A stretch of DNA of 47,911 nucleotides, from NCBI GenBank assembly GCA_014377625.1, contig JACMPG010000109.1, positions 1 to 47,911 on the forward strand. The letters are read 5' to 3'. The stretch's first letter is position 1; each line of letters opens with the position of its first letter. The position numbers and the translations under genes were made by a program. Source of the stretch: Spirosoma sp. (lineage in GTDB: Bacteria; Bacteroidota; Bacteroidia; Cytophagales; Spirosomataceae). The notes below the pieces were generated by a model. The model was not told the DNA's origin, made no database searches, and saw nothing but the letters and a program-made list of their open reading frames with translations. Shown in pieces: positions 33,394 through 41,545 of this stretch.

Positions 33394-33873
33394 TTAGACA
33401 AATACCTCACTTACGGGTAGTTCGATGCCGGTAACGGAATCTGTTAATGTTTCGGTTTCGGGAAAGAACTGGTATTTACCGAAAGCAGAATAAACCGAAA
33501 TGGCCTGAAAGCTGGGCATGACTAACCAACAGGACCGAATACCCGCATCGAAGTACCGTTTGAATTTGGCAATGATTTCCGCGTCTGACTGCGAAGGCGA
33601 AACAATTTCAATGGCCGTCAGCGGCATCTCGGTCATCGACGTGATGTCTTCAAAGAAGTTTACTTCCAGCTTAGGAAAAATAGCGATGTCAGGAACGGCA
33701 TCCGGGCGTTCGGGCATGGTCAGGTTTATTTCCGACACAATCAGGTATTGCTCCCGATACTTGAGTTTGAGGGCAAAAACTAAGTTTGCCTGACTAACGG
33801 CATGATTCAGTGTAGGCATGGGTTTACCACGTTCGCGTTCGTACTCGGAAATTTCATCCAGAATGGCTTCCAT
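33394..33873 (-). CDS. Uma2-family (DUF820) putative endonuclease
   Basis: 159 residues on the opposite strand to its neighbours. Uma2 proteins have a PD-(D/E)XK nuclease-like fold. Here the motif set is DAVPDIAIFPK (Asp), LTAIEIVSPSQSDAEIIAKFKRYFDAGIRSCWLVMP (Glu in EIVSPS, helix, then the core strand). This matches the usual 'PDv.v......P.l.iEVlSpS....d...K...Y...Gv.eyWlvd' line, although the usual final acidic residue is replaced by MPS. Such genes are multi-copy in Bacteroidota and cyanobacteria and their role is not settled. It splits the permease array and its start lies 43 bp from permease 3's start. Confidence 0.8.
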   Translation of the reverse strand: MEAILDEISEYERERGKPMPTLNHAVSQANLVFALKLKYREQYLIVSEINLTMPERPDAVPDIAIFPKLEVNFFEDITSMTEMPLTAIEIVSPSQSDAEIIAKFKRYFDAGIRSCWLVMPSFQAISVYSAFGKYQFFPETETLTDSVTGIELPVSEVFV

Positions 33874-33916
33874 AAGCTGACGGGTTTTTTCTTAAAGATA
33901 CCAAATTTTCAAAATC

Positions 33917-36343
33917 ATGTTCACGAACTATCTCAAAATTGCCTGGCGGACGCTCCGCAAACAACGAGGCCTGACGTTCATCAACATCGTGGGGCTGGCC
34001 ACCGGCCTGACCTGCTGTATGCTCATTATGCTCTACGTACTCGATGAGTTGAGCTACGACCGCTACAACCAGAAAGCTGACCGGATTTACCGCGTTCAAA
34101 CCGATGTTAAGTTTGGCGGTAACGATATGCACTTTGCTGTTTCGCCTGATCCCATCGGCCCGACACTTAAAAAAGACTACCCGCAGGTAGAGGAGTTCGT
34201 ACGGCTGCGTGATCGCGGGACTTGGTCGGTCAGGCGGACCGGTGAGGCAACGAATCTGCGGGAAGATAACATCACTTTCGCCGACTCCACACTCTTCGAT
34301 GTGTTTACGCTCCCGCTCGTGGCGGGCAACTCCAAACGGGCATTGGCCGAACCAAATACGGTAGTCATCAGTGAGTCGGCGGCCAAGCGGCATTTCGGCA
34401 GTCAAAACCCGATGGGACAAACGCTGGTGTTCAACAACGACAAAACATACAAAGTAAGTGGTGTGATGCGGGACATGCCCAAGAACGCCCATTTCCACAG
34501 TGATTTTTTCCTGACCATGCTCAATGACGAGTACACTTGGGGTCAATGGCTCAGCAACAATCATCATACCTACGTTCTGCTGAAACCGGGAAGCAATACG
34601 GCCTTGTTTACCCAACACTTCGACACTATCATCAGAAAGTACATTGGCCCGAAAGTACAGGAGTCTATGGGTGCGTCTATGGAGCAGTTTAGAAAGGCGG
34701 GTAACACCCTGGCATATTGGCTGATTCCACTCACTGACATCCATCTGCACTCCAAACAACAAATCGAATTATCGCCCAACGGCGATATGCAGTATGTGTA
34801 CATCTTCTCGGCAGTAGCGCTGTTCATTCTGCTCATTGCCTGTATCAATTTCATGAATCTGGCTACGGCCAGGTCGTCCAATAGGGCGCGGGAAGTGGGT
34901 GTTCGCAAGGTAATGGGGTCAAAACGGCAGCAACTCATCGGGCAGTTCATGACCGAATCGGTGCTGACCACCGTGCTGGCTATGCTCCTGGCGTTACTGC
35001 TCGTGGCCGTTGCCCTGCCGGGTTTTAACGCCATTGCCACCAAAAAACTGAGCATTATTCAACTGGTATCACCCTATTACCTGCCCTTCTTGGTAGCCCT
35101 ACCCATTGTAGTAGGCTTACTGGCAGGCATTTACCCAGCCTTCTTCCTATCGTCGTTTGAACCAATTTCGGTGTTAAAAGGCAAAATAAATGCGAGTTTC
35201 CGAAGTTCCGGGTTACGCAACGGATTAGTTGTTTTTCAATTCGCCATGTCAGTCGTGTTGATTATCGGGACCCTTATTGTCTATCGGCAGATCACGTATA
35301 TCCAAACCAAAAATGTGGGTTTCAATCGCAATCAGGTCGTGACCGTCAACGATGTGTATGCCATTGGCAAACAGGCTGAAACCTTCCGGCAGGAAGTACT
35401 GCGACTACCGGGCGTAGTGAGCGGGAGCGTATCCGGCTACCTGCCTACGCCGTCTCACCGGAGCGATACTCCTTTCTGGGCCGAGGGGCAGACCGATATA
35501 AACAAAGGTGCTGTTATGCAGAATTGGGGCGTTGATTATGACTACCTCAACACATTAGGCATGACCGTTGTACAAGGGCGGAATTTTTCGCACGACTTCG
35601 GCTCCGACTCATCGGGTATTATTCTCAACGAAGCGGCTGTGAAGGTATTGGGCTTCAAAAATCCCATTGGCCAACGCATCTTTCGGTTTAATGACGAGCA
35701 GGGCAAAAGCCGACAAGCCTTCACCGTTGTTGGCGTAGTCAAAAACTTCCATTTCGAATCGCTCCGGCGCAACATTGGGGCGTTGTCGATGATACTGTCG
35801 CCTAATTCGGGGGCGGCTTCGTTCCGAATCGGCAGCGGGAACCTACCCGTGCTGATGAAACAGATTGAAGCCAAATGGAAGCAGGTGGCCCCCGGCCAGC
35901 CGTTCAGTTATCAGTTCATGGACGATAGTTTCGACGAGATGTACCGGGCCGAGCAGCGCGTTGGCACTATTGCCCTGACGTTTGCCGGGCTGGCTATTCT
36001 CATTGCCTGCTTAGGCCTGTTTGGGCTGGCCGCTTTCATGGCCGAGCAGCGCACCAAAGAAATTGGCGTTCGCAAAGTGTTGGGAGCCAGTGTAGGCAGT
36101 ATTGTAACGCTGTTATCCAAAGACTTTCTAAAACTGGTGTTAGTGGCCATTATCATTGCTTCACCACTTGCCTGGTATGCCATGAATAACTGGTTGCAGG
36201 ACTTCGCCTACCGCATCGACATTGAGTGGTGGTATTTCGCCCTGGCGGGTTTGCTGGCGGTGAGCATCGCGCTGCTGACCGTGAGTTTCCAAAGTGTCAA
36301 AGCCGCATTAATGAATCCAATAAAGTCTCTACGTTCCGAATAA
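33917..36343 (+). CDS. MacB/FtsX-type ABC permease, copy 3
   Basis: 808 residues (MFTNYLKIAWRTLRKQRGLTFINIVGLATGL). Periplasmic domain 1 includes DKIYR-like ADRIYRVQTDVKFGGNDMHFAVSPDPIGPTLKKDYPQVEEFVRLR. FtsX block 1 is INFMNLATARSSNRAREVGVRKVMGSKRQQLIGQFMTESVL. Block 2 is EQRTKEIGVRKVLGASVGSIVTLLSKDFLKLVLVAIIIASPLAWYAMNNWLQDFAYRI. The tail is ALMNPIKSLRSE. Since the Uma2 gene lies in front on the other strand, this copy needs its own promoter or long read-through from permease 2. The next gene follows after 11 bp. Confidence 0.93.
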   Translation: MFTNYLKIAWRTLRKQRGLTFINIVGLATGLTCCMLIMLYVLDELSYDRYNQKADRIYRVQTDVKFGGNDMHFAVSPDPIGPTLKKDYPQVEEFVRLRDRGTWSVRRTGEATNLREDNITFADSTLFDVFTLPLVAGNSKRALAEPNTVVISESAAKRHFGSQNPMGQTLVFNNDKTYKVSGVMRDMPKNAHFHSDFFLTMLNDEYTWGQWLSNNHHTYVLLKPGSNTALFTQHFDTIIRKYIGPKVQESMGASMEQFRKAGNTLAYWLIPLTDIHLHSKQQIELSPNGDMQYVYIFSAVALFILLIACINFMNLATARSSNRAREVGVRKVMGSKRQQLIGQFMTESVLTTVLAMLLALLLVAVALPGFNAIATKKLSIIQLVSPYYLPFLVALPIVVGLLAGIYPAFFLSSFEPISVLKGKINASFRSSGLRNGLVVFQFAMSVVLIIGTLIVYRQITYIQTKNVGFNRNQVVTVNDVYAIGKQAETFRQEVLRLPGVVSGSVSGYLPTPSHRSDTPFWAEGQTDINKGAVMQNWGVDYDYLNTLGMTVVQGRNFSHDFGSDSSGIILNEAAVKVLGFKNPIGQRIFRFNDEQGKSRQAFTVVGVVKNFHFESLRRNIGALSMILSPNSGAASFRIGSGNLPVLMKQIEAKWKQVAPGQPFSYQFMDDSFDEMYRAEQRVGTIALTFAGLAILIACLGLFGLAAFMAEQRTKEIGVRKVLGASVGSIVTLLSKDFLKLVLVAIIIASPLAWYAMNNWLQDFAYRIDIEWWYFALAGLLAVSIALLTVSFQSVKAALMNPIKSLRSE

Positions 36344-36354
36344 ACCAGCAACCT

Positions 36355-36873
36355 ATGAAACTCCTGTTTATTTCTCTTCTGCTCAGCATCGGCGCGTGTG
36401 CCGTGGCGCAACAGTCCCGAACCGAAACGCTTAGCTCCAGCGTCAATGACGATGGTAAAACGTACTCGATCAAAATTGATGGCGACATGAATGGCCGAGC
36501 CGTGCATTACGACCGGACGTTTACCGTAAAAGGCATGTCATCAACCCAAAAAGACGCGCTGAGAGAGCGTATTATGGATTCGCTCCGCACGGAGAAGATT
36601 ACCGACGTTCGGCCCCGCGTTACGAAAGACCCCAACGCAACGGTGTTTGTCTGCGAAACCTGCGCGGGCCGGATGAAAATTCAGGTCGTGGGCGATGGCG
36701 TGTCGGTCATTCGGGAGGAATACCCGAAACTGGGCGAAGCGTCGATGTTCCCGCTGACGATGACGCTCAAACCCGGCGAATACCGGCTGATGTACTGGCA
36801 AAACAAGGTGATGCAGATTCAGGACACGTTCACCGTAGAAGCGGGCGAACCAACCGAGGTACGGATCAAATAA
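36355..36873 (+). CDS. Secreted protein with a CxxC motif, unknown function
   Basis: 172 residues from the ATG at 36355, which begins a leader (MKLLFISLLLSIGACAVAQQ). The Cys15 context SIGAC could be a lipobox, or cleavage may follow AVAQ. The track's longer start lies inside permease 3 and is rejected. The mature part has TYSIKIDGDMNGRAVHYDRTFTVKGMSSTQKDALRERIMDSL, then a CxxC (VFVCETCAGRMKIQVVGDG, Cys100 and Cys103) and a beta-rich end with SMFPLTMTLKPGEYRLMYW. I recognise no family. It sits 11 bp after permease 3 and 25 bp before permease 4, so it is co-expressed and may be a periplasmic or surface partner of these permeases. Confidence 0.72.
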   Translation: MKLLFISLLLSIGACAVAQQSRTETLSSSVNDDGKTYSIKIDGDMNGRAVHYDRTFTVKGMSSTQKDALRERIMDSLRTEKITDVRPRVTKDPNATVFVCETCAGRMKIQVVGDGVSVIREEYPKLGEASMFPLTMTLKPGEYRLMYWQNKVMQIQDTFTVEAGEPTEVRIK

Positions 36874-36898
36874 ATCCAGCCAGCCAATCAAACCAATC

Positions 36899-39349
36899 AT
36901 GTTCCGAAACTATCTCAAAATCGCGTGGCGGAATCTGTGGAAGCACAGAACGTTTACGGCTATCAACGTGGCTGGTTTAGCTATTGGTATGGCTACTAGT
37001 CTGTTGATTCTGGAGTATGTCAGTTTTGAACGTAGCTACGACTCGTTTCACCAGCAGGCCAACGACACATACCGGATTCAGTACAATCAGGTAAACAACG
37101 AGGGTGCTGTTACGGCTAAAGCTACCACGTTCGCGTCGGTCGGGCAGGGACTACGGAATGCTTTTCCGGAAATTGCATCGGTGGTTCGGTTTCACAGGTC
37201 CAGTGCTCTGTTGAGCTATGAGAACCCGAAACAGGTCAATATGTTCCGCGAAGAGAACATACTGGCTGCCGATTCTGCTTTCCTGAAATTTTTCTCGTTT
37301 CCCCTTCTGAAGGGAAACACTAGAACTGCACTACAAAACCCGAAGTCGATTGTGATTACGCAGACGTTGGCCCGCAAGTATTTCGGAACCGAGGAACCGA
37401 TTGGTAAAACGATTAAAATGACCGGCGGCTACGGCGACTGGAACGGGAATGACTATCAGGAAATCAGTTATTATACCGTAACGGGTGTGTTGGCTGATAT
37501 TCCCGACAACTCGCATATACAGGTCAACGCCCTGGTGTCGTTTAACCTGTTCTCGCGTGGAGAAGCTGAACTATCAAATTGGGGCGACAATTTTTACACC
37601 TATGTGTCGCTTCAACCGGGTTCATCGCCCCAGGCCCTAAATGCTAAATTGCCGGTTTTTATCAAACAGCTATTGGGAGATAGTACCAACGATGGGATAC
37701 AACTCCAGCCGTTGACCAGCATCCATTTAGACGCTGCCTTATTGGGGGAATTGGGTATGAACGGGAGCCGAGTCATGGTGTCGGTGTTGCTCCTGGTCGC
37801 GCTGTTTACGTCGCTGATTGCCTGGATAAACTACGTCAATCTGCCCACTGCAAGAGCCTCCGAACGAGCGAAAGAAGTAGGCGTTCGGAAAGTTACCGGA
37901 GCCTCCGGCGGTGATCTGCTTCGGCAGTTCCTATTAGAAGCAGTTCTGTTAAACAGCTTGAGTCTGTGCCTGGCTATTGGACTGGTAGAGGTGGCTCAGC
38001 CGGGCTTTAACACTCTGATAGGCAAGCCTCTATCGCTTCATATATTGCTCAATAAGTCATGGATGCTGGTTTATGCTGGCTTTTTTATCGGCGGAATCCT
38101 CCTGTCTAGCCTTTACCCCATTTTTATCAATTTAGCCGTTCGGCCAGCCAATGTATTACGCGGGCAGGGCGTGCCGACTGGGCAGGGGCTATCACTCCGA
38201 AAAGCATTGGTCGTGTTTCAGTTTATGCTGTCTATGATTCTGATTACCGGTTCACTGGTGATGTATCGTCAGTTAACGTTTATGCAGCGCTATGACGTTG
38301 GCGTTACGCTAAACCAACTTCTGGTGCTCAATGGCCCAGCCACAACCGATTCAGCTTACCAATCCAGACTGCAACAAATCAAAGCCGGGCTGCTCAATAA
38401 CCCCGCCATTAAACGGGTTACGGCATCCAACCTCATTCCGGGCAAAACCATCGCTGGTTTATCGAAGACAGGGCTAGTCAGGCGACTGAACCAACGGGAA
38501 GAGGAATCGGCTGGCCGCTATTTTTTCTCGCAGGTCGACTACGATTTCCAGCAAACATTCGGTGCTCGTTTGGTAGCTGGCCGGTGGTTTTCGACAAACT
38601 ATGGTGCTGACGCGGTTCCCGGACAATCGGTGGTCATTAACGAAACGGCTGCCCGCTTGCTGGGTTATGCAAGTCCGGTTGAAGCTTTTGGTAAGCGGAT
38701 AAACTACCGGGTGCAGAGTACGCCAACGATCATCGGGATTTTGAAGGATTACCATCAACTTTCGCTCAGGAAAGTGATTGATCCGATCATTTTCGAGCTG
38801 GACAAAGCACCCGATGGCTACTTCACCGTCAGTCTCAGCCAGGAAAGGCTGCCTGAGACGATTGCTGCTATTCAACAAGTCTGGCAGAAGGTATTTCCTG
38901 ACAGTCCATTTTCGTATTTTTTCTTAGACGACTTTTTCAACCAGCAGTATCAGTTGGACTGGACATTCGCTAAACTATCGGGGCTTTTTGCCCTGCTGGC
39001 TATTATCGTGGCTTCATTAGGCCTGTTTGGTCTCGCTTTCCTAACCACGATTCAGCGCACCAAAGAAATCGGCGTTCGGAAAGTCCTCGGCGCGTCGGTC
39101 AGCAGTATTGTAACGCTGCTCTCTAAAGACTTTTTGAAACTGGTGGTTATTGCCATTGTCATTGCCTCGCCGATTGCGTGGTGGGCCATGAACAAGTGGC
39201 TGGCCAACTTCGCTTACCGCATCGACATGGCCTGGTGGGTGTTTGCGCTGGCGGGTTTGCTGGCGGTGGGTATTGCGCTCATCACGGTAAGTTTCCAAAG
39301 CATCCGGGCCGCACTGATGAACCCGGTGAAGAGTTTGCGGAGTGAGTAG
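36899..39349 (+). CDS. MacB/FtsX-type ABC permease, copy 4
   Basis: 816 residues (MFRNYLKIAWRNLWKHRTFTAINVAGLAIGMATSLLILEYVSFERSYDSFH). Periplasmic domain 1 is diverged from the other copies and carries GGYGDWNGNDYQEISYYTVTGVLADIPDNSHIQVNALVSF. FtsX block 1 is INYVNLPTARASERAKEVGVRKVTGASGGDLLRQFLLEA. Block 2 is IQRTKEIGVRKVLGASVSSIVTLLSKDFLKLVVIAIVIASPIAWWAMNKWL, almost the same as copy 3, so copies 3 and 4 are the closest pair by eye. It ends ALMNPVKSLRSE. It is the last permease of the first array; inverted repeats follow it. Confidence 0.93.
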   Translation: MFRNYLKIAWRNLWKHRTFTAINVAGLAIGMATSLLILEYVSFERSYDSFHQQANDTYRIQYNQVNNEGAVTAKATTFASVGQGLRNAFPEIASVVRFHRSSALLSYENPKQVNMFREENILAADSAFLKFFSFPLLKGNTRTALQNPKSIVITQTLARKYFGTEEPIGKTIKMTGGYGDWNGNDYQEISYYTVTGVLADIPDNSHIQVNALVSFNLFSRGEAELSNWGDNFYTYVSLQPGSSPQALNAKLPVFIKQLLGDSTNDGIQLQPLTSIHLDAALLGELGMNGSRVMVSVLLLVALFTSLIAWINYVNLPTARASERAKEVGVRKVTGASGGDLLRQFLLEAVLLNSLSLCLAIGLVEVAQPGFNTLIGKPLSLHILLNKSWMLVYAGFFIGGILLSSLYPIFINLAVRPANVLRGQGVPTGQGLSLRKALVVFQFMLSMILITGSLVMYRQLTFMQRYDVGVTLNQLLVLNGPATTDSAYQSRLQQIKAGLLNNPAIKRVTASNLIPGKTIAGLSKTGLVRRLNQREEESAGRYFFSQVDYDFQQTFGARLVAGRWFSTNYGADAVPGQSVVINETAARLLGYASPVEAFGKRINYRVQSTPTIIGILKDYHQLSLRKVIDPIIFELDKAPDGYFTVSLSQERLPETIAAIQQVWQKVFPDSPFSYFFLDDFFNQQYQLDWTFAKLSGLFALLAIIVASLGLFGLAFLTTIQRTKEIGVRKVLGASVSSIVTLLSKDFLKLVVIAIVIASPIAWWAMNKWLANFAYRIDMAWWVFALAGLLAVGIALITVSFQSIRAALMNPVKSLRSE

Positions 39350-39358
39350 CGTCCTGTG

Positions 39359-39416
39359 AATTAACTGCCGCGCTTTAATAACACACGACAAATGGCGTTT
39401 CAATGGGCAGTTAATT
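39359..39416. repeat. Inverted repeats downstream of permease 4
   Basis: AATTAACTGCC (39359-39369) pairs with GGCAGTTAATT (39406-39416), an 11-bp perfect match with a 36-nt spacer. A second pair, GAAAACGG/CCGTTTTC, follows at 39441-39475. They may end the permease transcript or mark the next promoter region; neither has a clear T-tract. Confidence 0.55.
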
Positions 39417-39516
39417 AGCCAAAAAAATTTGTGCGTAGCAGAAAACGGGTAGTTTTCTTAGCAACCACCGTTTTCAAAATAGTCAAAAACGCGAATTTCT
39501 CCCCCACCCTTTTTCA

Positions 39517-40797
39517 ATGATACATCAACCTAATCGTCGTGAATTTTTAAAGCAGAGCAGTGCGGCTCTCGGCTTGCTGGCTATGCCCGCCTTTATCCGC
39601 AAGGCAGCCCCGAGCGACCGTGTTCGGGTTGCACACGTGGGCCTGAACGGCATGGGAACCAACCACCTCAACTGGTTTGCCGGGCTGCCCGATGTGGAGG
39701 TAGTGGGCCTGTGCGATTTAGACCAGTCGCATTTAGATAAAGCACTGACTACGCTCCAGAAAATCCAGCCTGACACAAAAGCAAAAACCTACTCCGATTT
39801 CCGGTATCTACTGGACCGCAAAGACATTGACGTAATCACCTGCGCTACCCCCGACCACTGGCACGCGCAGGTGGCCATCATGGCGTTTCAGGCCGGAAAG
39901 GACGTATATGGCGAAAAACCGCTGTCGTACAGCGTGCGCGAAGGGCAGCAGATGCTAAAAGCCCTCAACCGATACGACCGCATTTTTCAGTTAGGTACAC
40001 AAATTCACGCGGGCGATAATTACCACCGGGTTGTTGAACTGATAAAAGCCGGGGCCATTGGTAAGGTTCATACGGTACGACTCTGGAAAACGGGTTTCCC
40101 ACCCGTACTGGGGCCAAGCAAGTACCAAACGCCCCCGCCCGGCCTAAACTGGGATATGTGGCTGGGCCCGGCCCCGGCTTCGCTCTACTCGCCCGAACGC
40201 TGCCACTTTTCGTACCGCTATTTTCTGGATTATTCGGGTGGCGTGTTTCAGGATTTCTGGAGCCATATTGCCGATGTGGTATGGTGGGCCGTCAATCCCA
40301 CCGGCCTGAAACGGGTTAATGCCAAAGGCGAAGCCCCCGAAGGCGCGGGTGATGCCCCCAAATGGATTGATATCGACTACGAGTTTGATGGGCTTACCCT
40401 GCACTGGACAAGCACGCCCCCCAACGTGCCGGGAGCCGAAAAGCGAGGTATAGGGGCTTACTTTGAAGGCGATAAAGGGACGCTCCTTTGCGACTACAAC
40501 ACCCGCGAAATCACCATCAACGGCATAATGATGACGGACGTACCTGAAATACCCATCACGTTGGAGCGCTCACCGGGCCATCAGCAGAATTTCATCAATG
40601 CCGTCAAATCGCGTAAGCAGCCAGAGTCGAACTTAGCCTATGCCCGGCAAATGACGTTACCCATGCACCTCGGCCTGATTTCGTACCGGCTTGGCCAAAC
40701 CCTGGAGTGGAACGCCAAACGGGAAAAATTCAGACACAACGCAGAGGCCAACAGCTATCTGAAACGAGCGTATCGAAAAGGCTGGGATTTGATTTAG
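39517..40797 (+). CDS. Gfo/Idh/MocA-family oxidoreductase with twin-arginine leader
   Basis: 426 residues. The leader MIHQPNRREFLKQSSAALGLLAMPAFI has the RREFLK twin-arginine motif, so this enzyme is probably exported folded with its cofactor. The Rossmann domain starts VRVAHVGLNGMGTNHLNWF (a GxNGMG variant of GxGxxG). It contains VVGLCDLDQSHLDKA, DIDVITCATPDHWHAQVAIMAFQAGKDVYGEKPLSYSVREGQQM (with the EKP Lys) and the second domain with QLGTQIHAGDNYHRVVELIKAGAIGKVHTVRLW. WSHIADVVWW carries the conserved His region. Secreted members act on sugars or cyclitols; the substrate is not determined. No sugar-utilisation gene is directly adjacent. Confidence 0.92.
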   Translation: MIHQPNRREFLKQSSAALGLLAMPAFIRKAAPSDRVRVAHVGLNGMGTNHLNWFAGLPDVEVVGLCDLDQSHLDKALTTLQKIQPDTKAKTYSDFRYLLDRKDIDVITCATPDHWHAQVAIMAFQAGKDVYGEKPLSYSVREGQQMLKALNRYDRIFQLGTQIHAGDNYHRVVELIKAGAIGKVHTVRLWKTGFPPVLGPSKYQTPPPGLNWDMWLGPAPASLYSPERCHFSYRYFLDYSGGVFQDFWSHIADVVWWAVNPTGLKRVNAKGEAPEGAGDAPKWIDIDYEFDGLTLHWTSTPPNVPGAEKRGIGAYFEGDKGTLLCDYNTREITINGIMMTDVPEIPITLERSPGHQQNFINAVKSRKQPESNLAYARQMTLPMHLGLISYRLGQTLEWNAKREKFRHNAEANSYLKRAYRKGWDLI

Positions 40798-40891
40798 AAG
40801 CTGTTCATTGGGGTAGCGATTTACGTCGAAAAACGATGGATTTCAGGCTTATTCAAGGCACTTTTATGGCGGTCCGTCGATACGGCCGTAG

Positions 40892-41071
40892 TCGCTTCGC
40901 CGGTCCGATTGGGCCAGAAAAGTAACGCAGAACAGGGCTGAAAGACGAGTTTTCGGCCAAAGGGAGCAACTCAAGCAGCTTCTTAGTAGTATTCCGCAGG
41001 AACAAGCTTTAATTATTTTGCCTGCTGATTTTCAGTCAGAAAAATATCAATCATTCCCTCCGAACGACTAA
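40892..41071 (+). other. Possible 3' coding remnant without a start codon
   Basis: The plus strand is open from just after a TAG (40889-40891) to a TAA at 41069-41071. It encodes about 59 residues, including GQREQLKQLLSSIPQEQALIILPADFQSEKYQ. The composition is protein-like and the stop directly precedes the next ATG, but there is no ATG in frame and no family I recognise. It may be the tail of a lost gene or chance. The remainder of 40798-40891 shows nothing else. Confidence 0.25.
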
Positions 41072-41466
41072 ATGATGGGCATTATCCTGGAACAGGCTGA
41101 AACCGCCATGAAAGCCGCTAAAGTAAAGGCCGTAGAGATTGATACGCTCATAAACATCGCCATCGCGGACGCCGGAGCAAACGTAGTGGCGTTTGTTCGT
41201 ATGGATGGGGCACGGCCCCGATCGGCGAATGTTACCCAGAAGAAAACCAATACCGCCCGTTATCTTACTACGCCCTCGGGTGATATTGGCAAACTATCGC
41301 AGTCCGGCGGCTCACTCTACAACATCGAGCATTTTAACGGCGGTCTGATTTCGTTTCCAGGCGGTATTCCTGTCAAAATAAGAATGGTGGCACCATCGGC
41401 GTGTCGGGCAGCTCCATCGAAAATGACGATACTGTTGCGCAGGCTGATGTGGATGCCCTTAGCTGA
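41072..41466 (+). pseudogene. GlcG/HbpS-family heme-binding-like gene with a frameshift
   Basis: Frame 1 from the ATG at 41072 gives ILEQAETAMKAAKVKAVEID, INIAIADAGANVVAFVRMDGA, NVTQKKTNTARYLTTPSGDIGKLSQSGGSLYNIEHFNGGLISFPGGIPVK. This is the GlcG/HbpS fold in which related proteins bind heme or stabilise small ligands. At about 41378 the expected continuation changes frame: KNGGTIGVSGSSIENDDTVAQADVDALS is encoded in another frame and stops at 41464-41466. A single missing base after GTCAAA (as if from GATAAG) explains it. The track ORF to 41479 therefore has an artefactual C-terminus. It could be a real pseudogene or a sequencing error in an A-rich run. Confidence 0.75.
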
Positions 41467-41545
41467 AACCGGTGATTAAACCGGCTGTGTATCTCTGTCG
41501 ATCCGCCGATACGGTCCAAACTTTAACCTCTAAATCCTTACCGAA

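Noticed and set aside
36226-36354. Track start of the 215-aa ORF inside permease 3
   Set aside because: The extension overlaps permease 3 coding sequence and is not leader-like; the ATG at 36355 starts a clear signal peptide.
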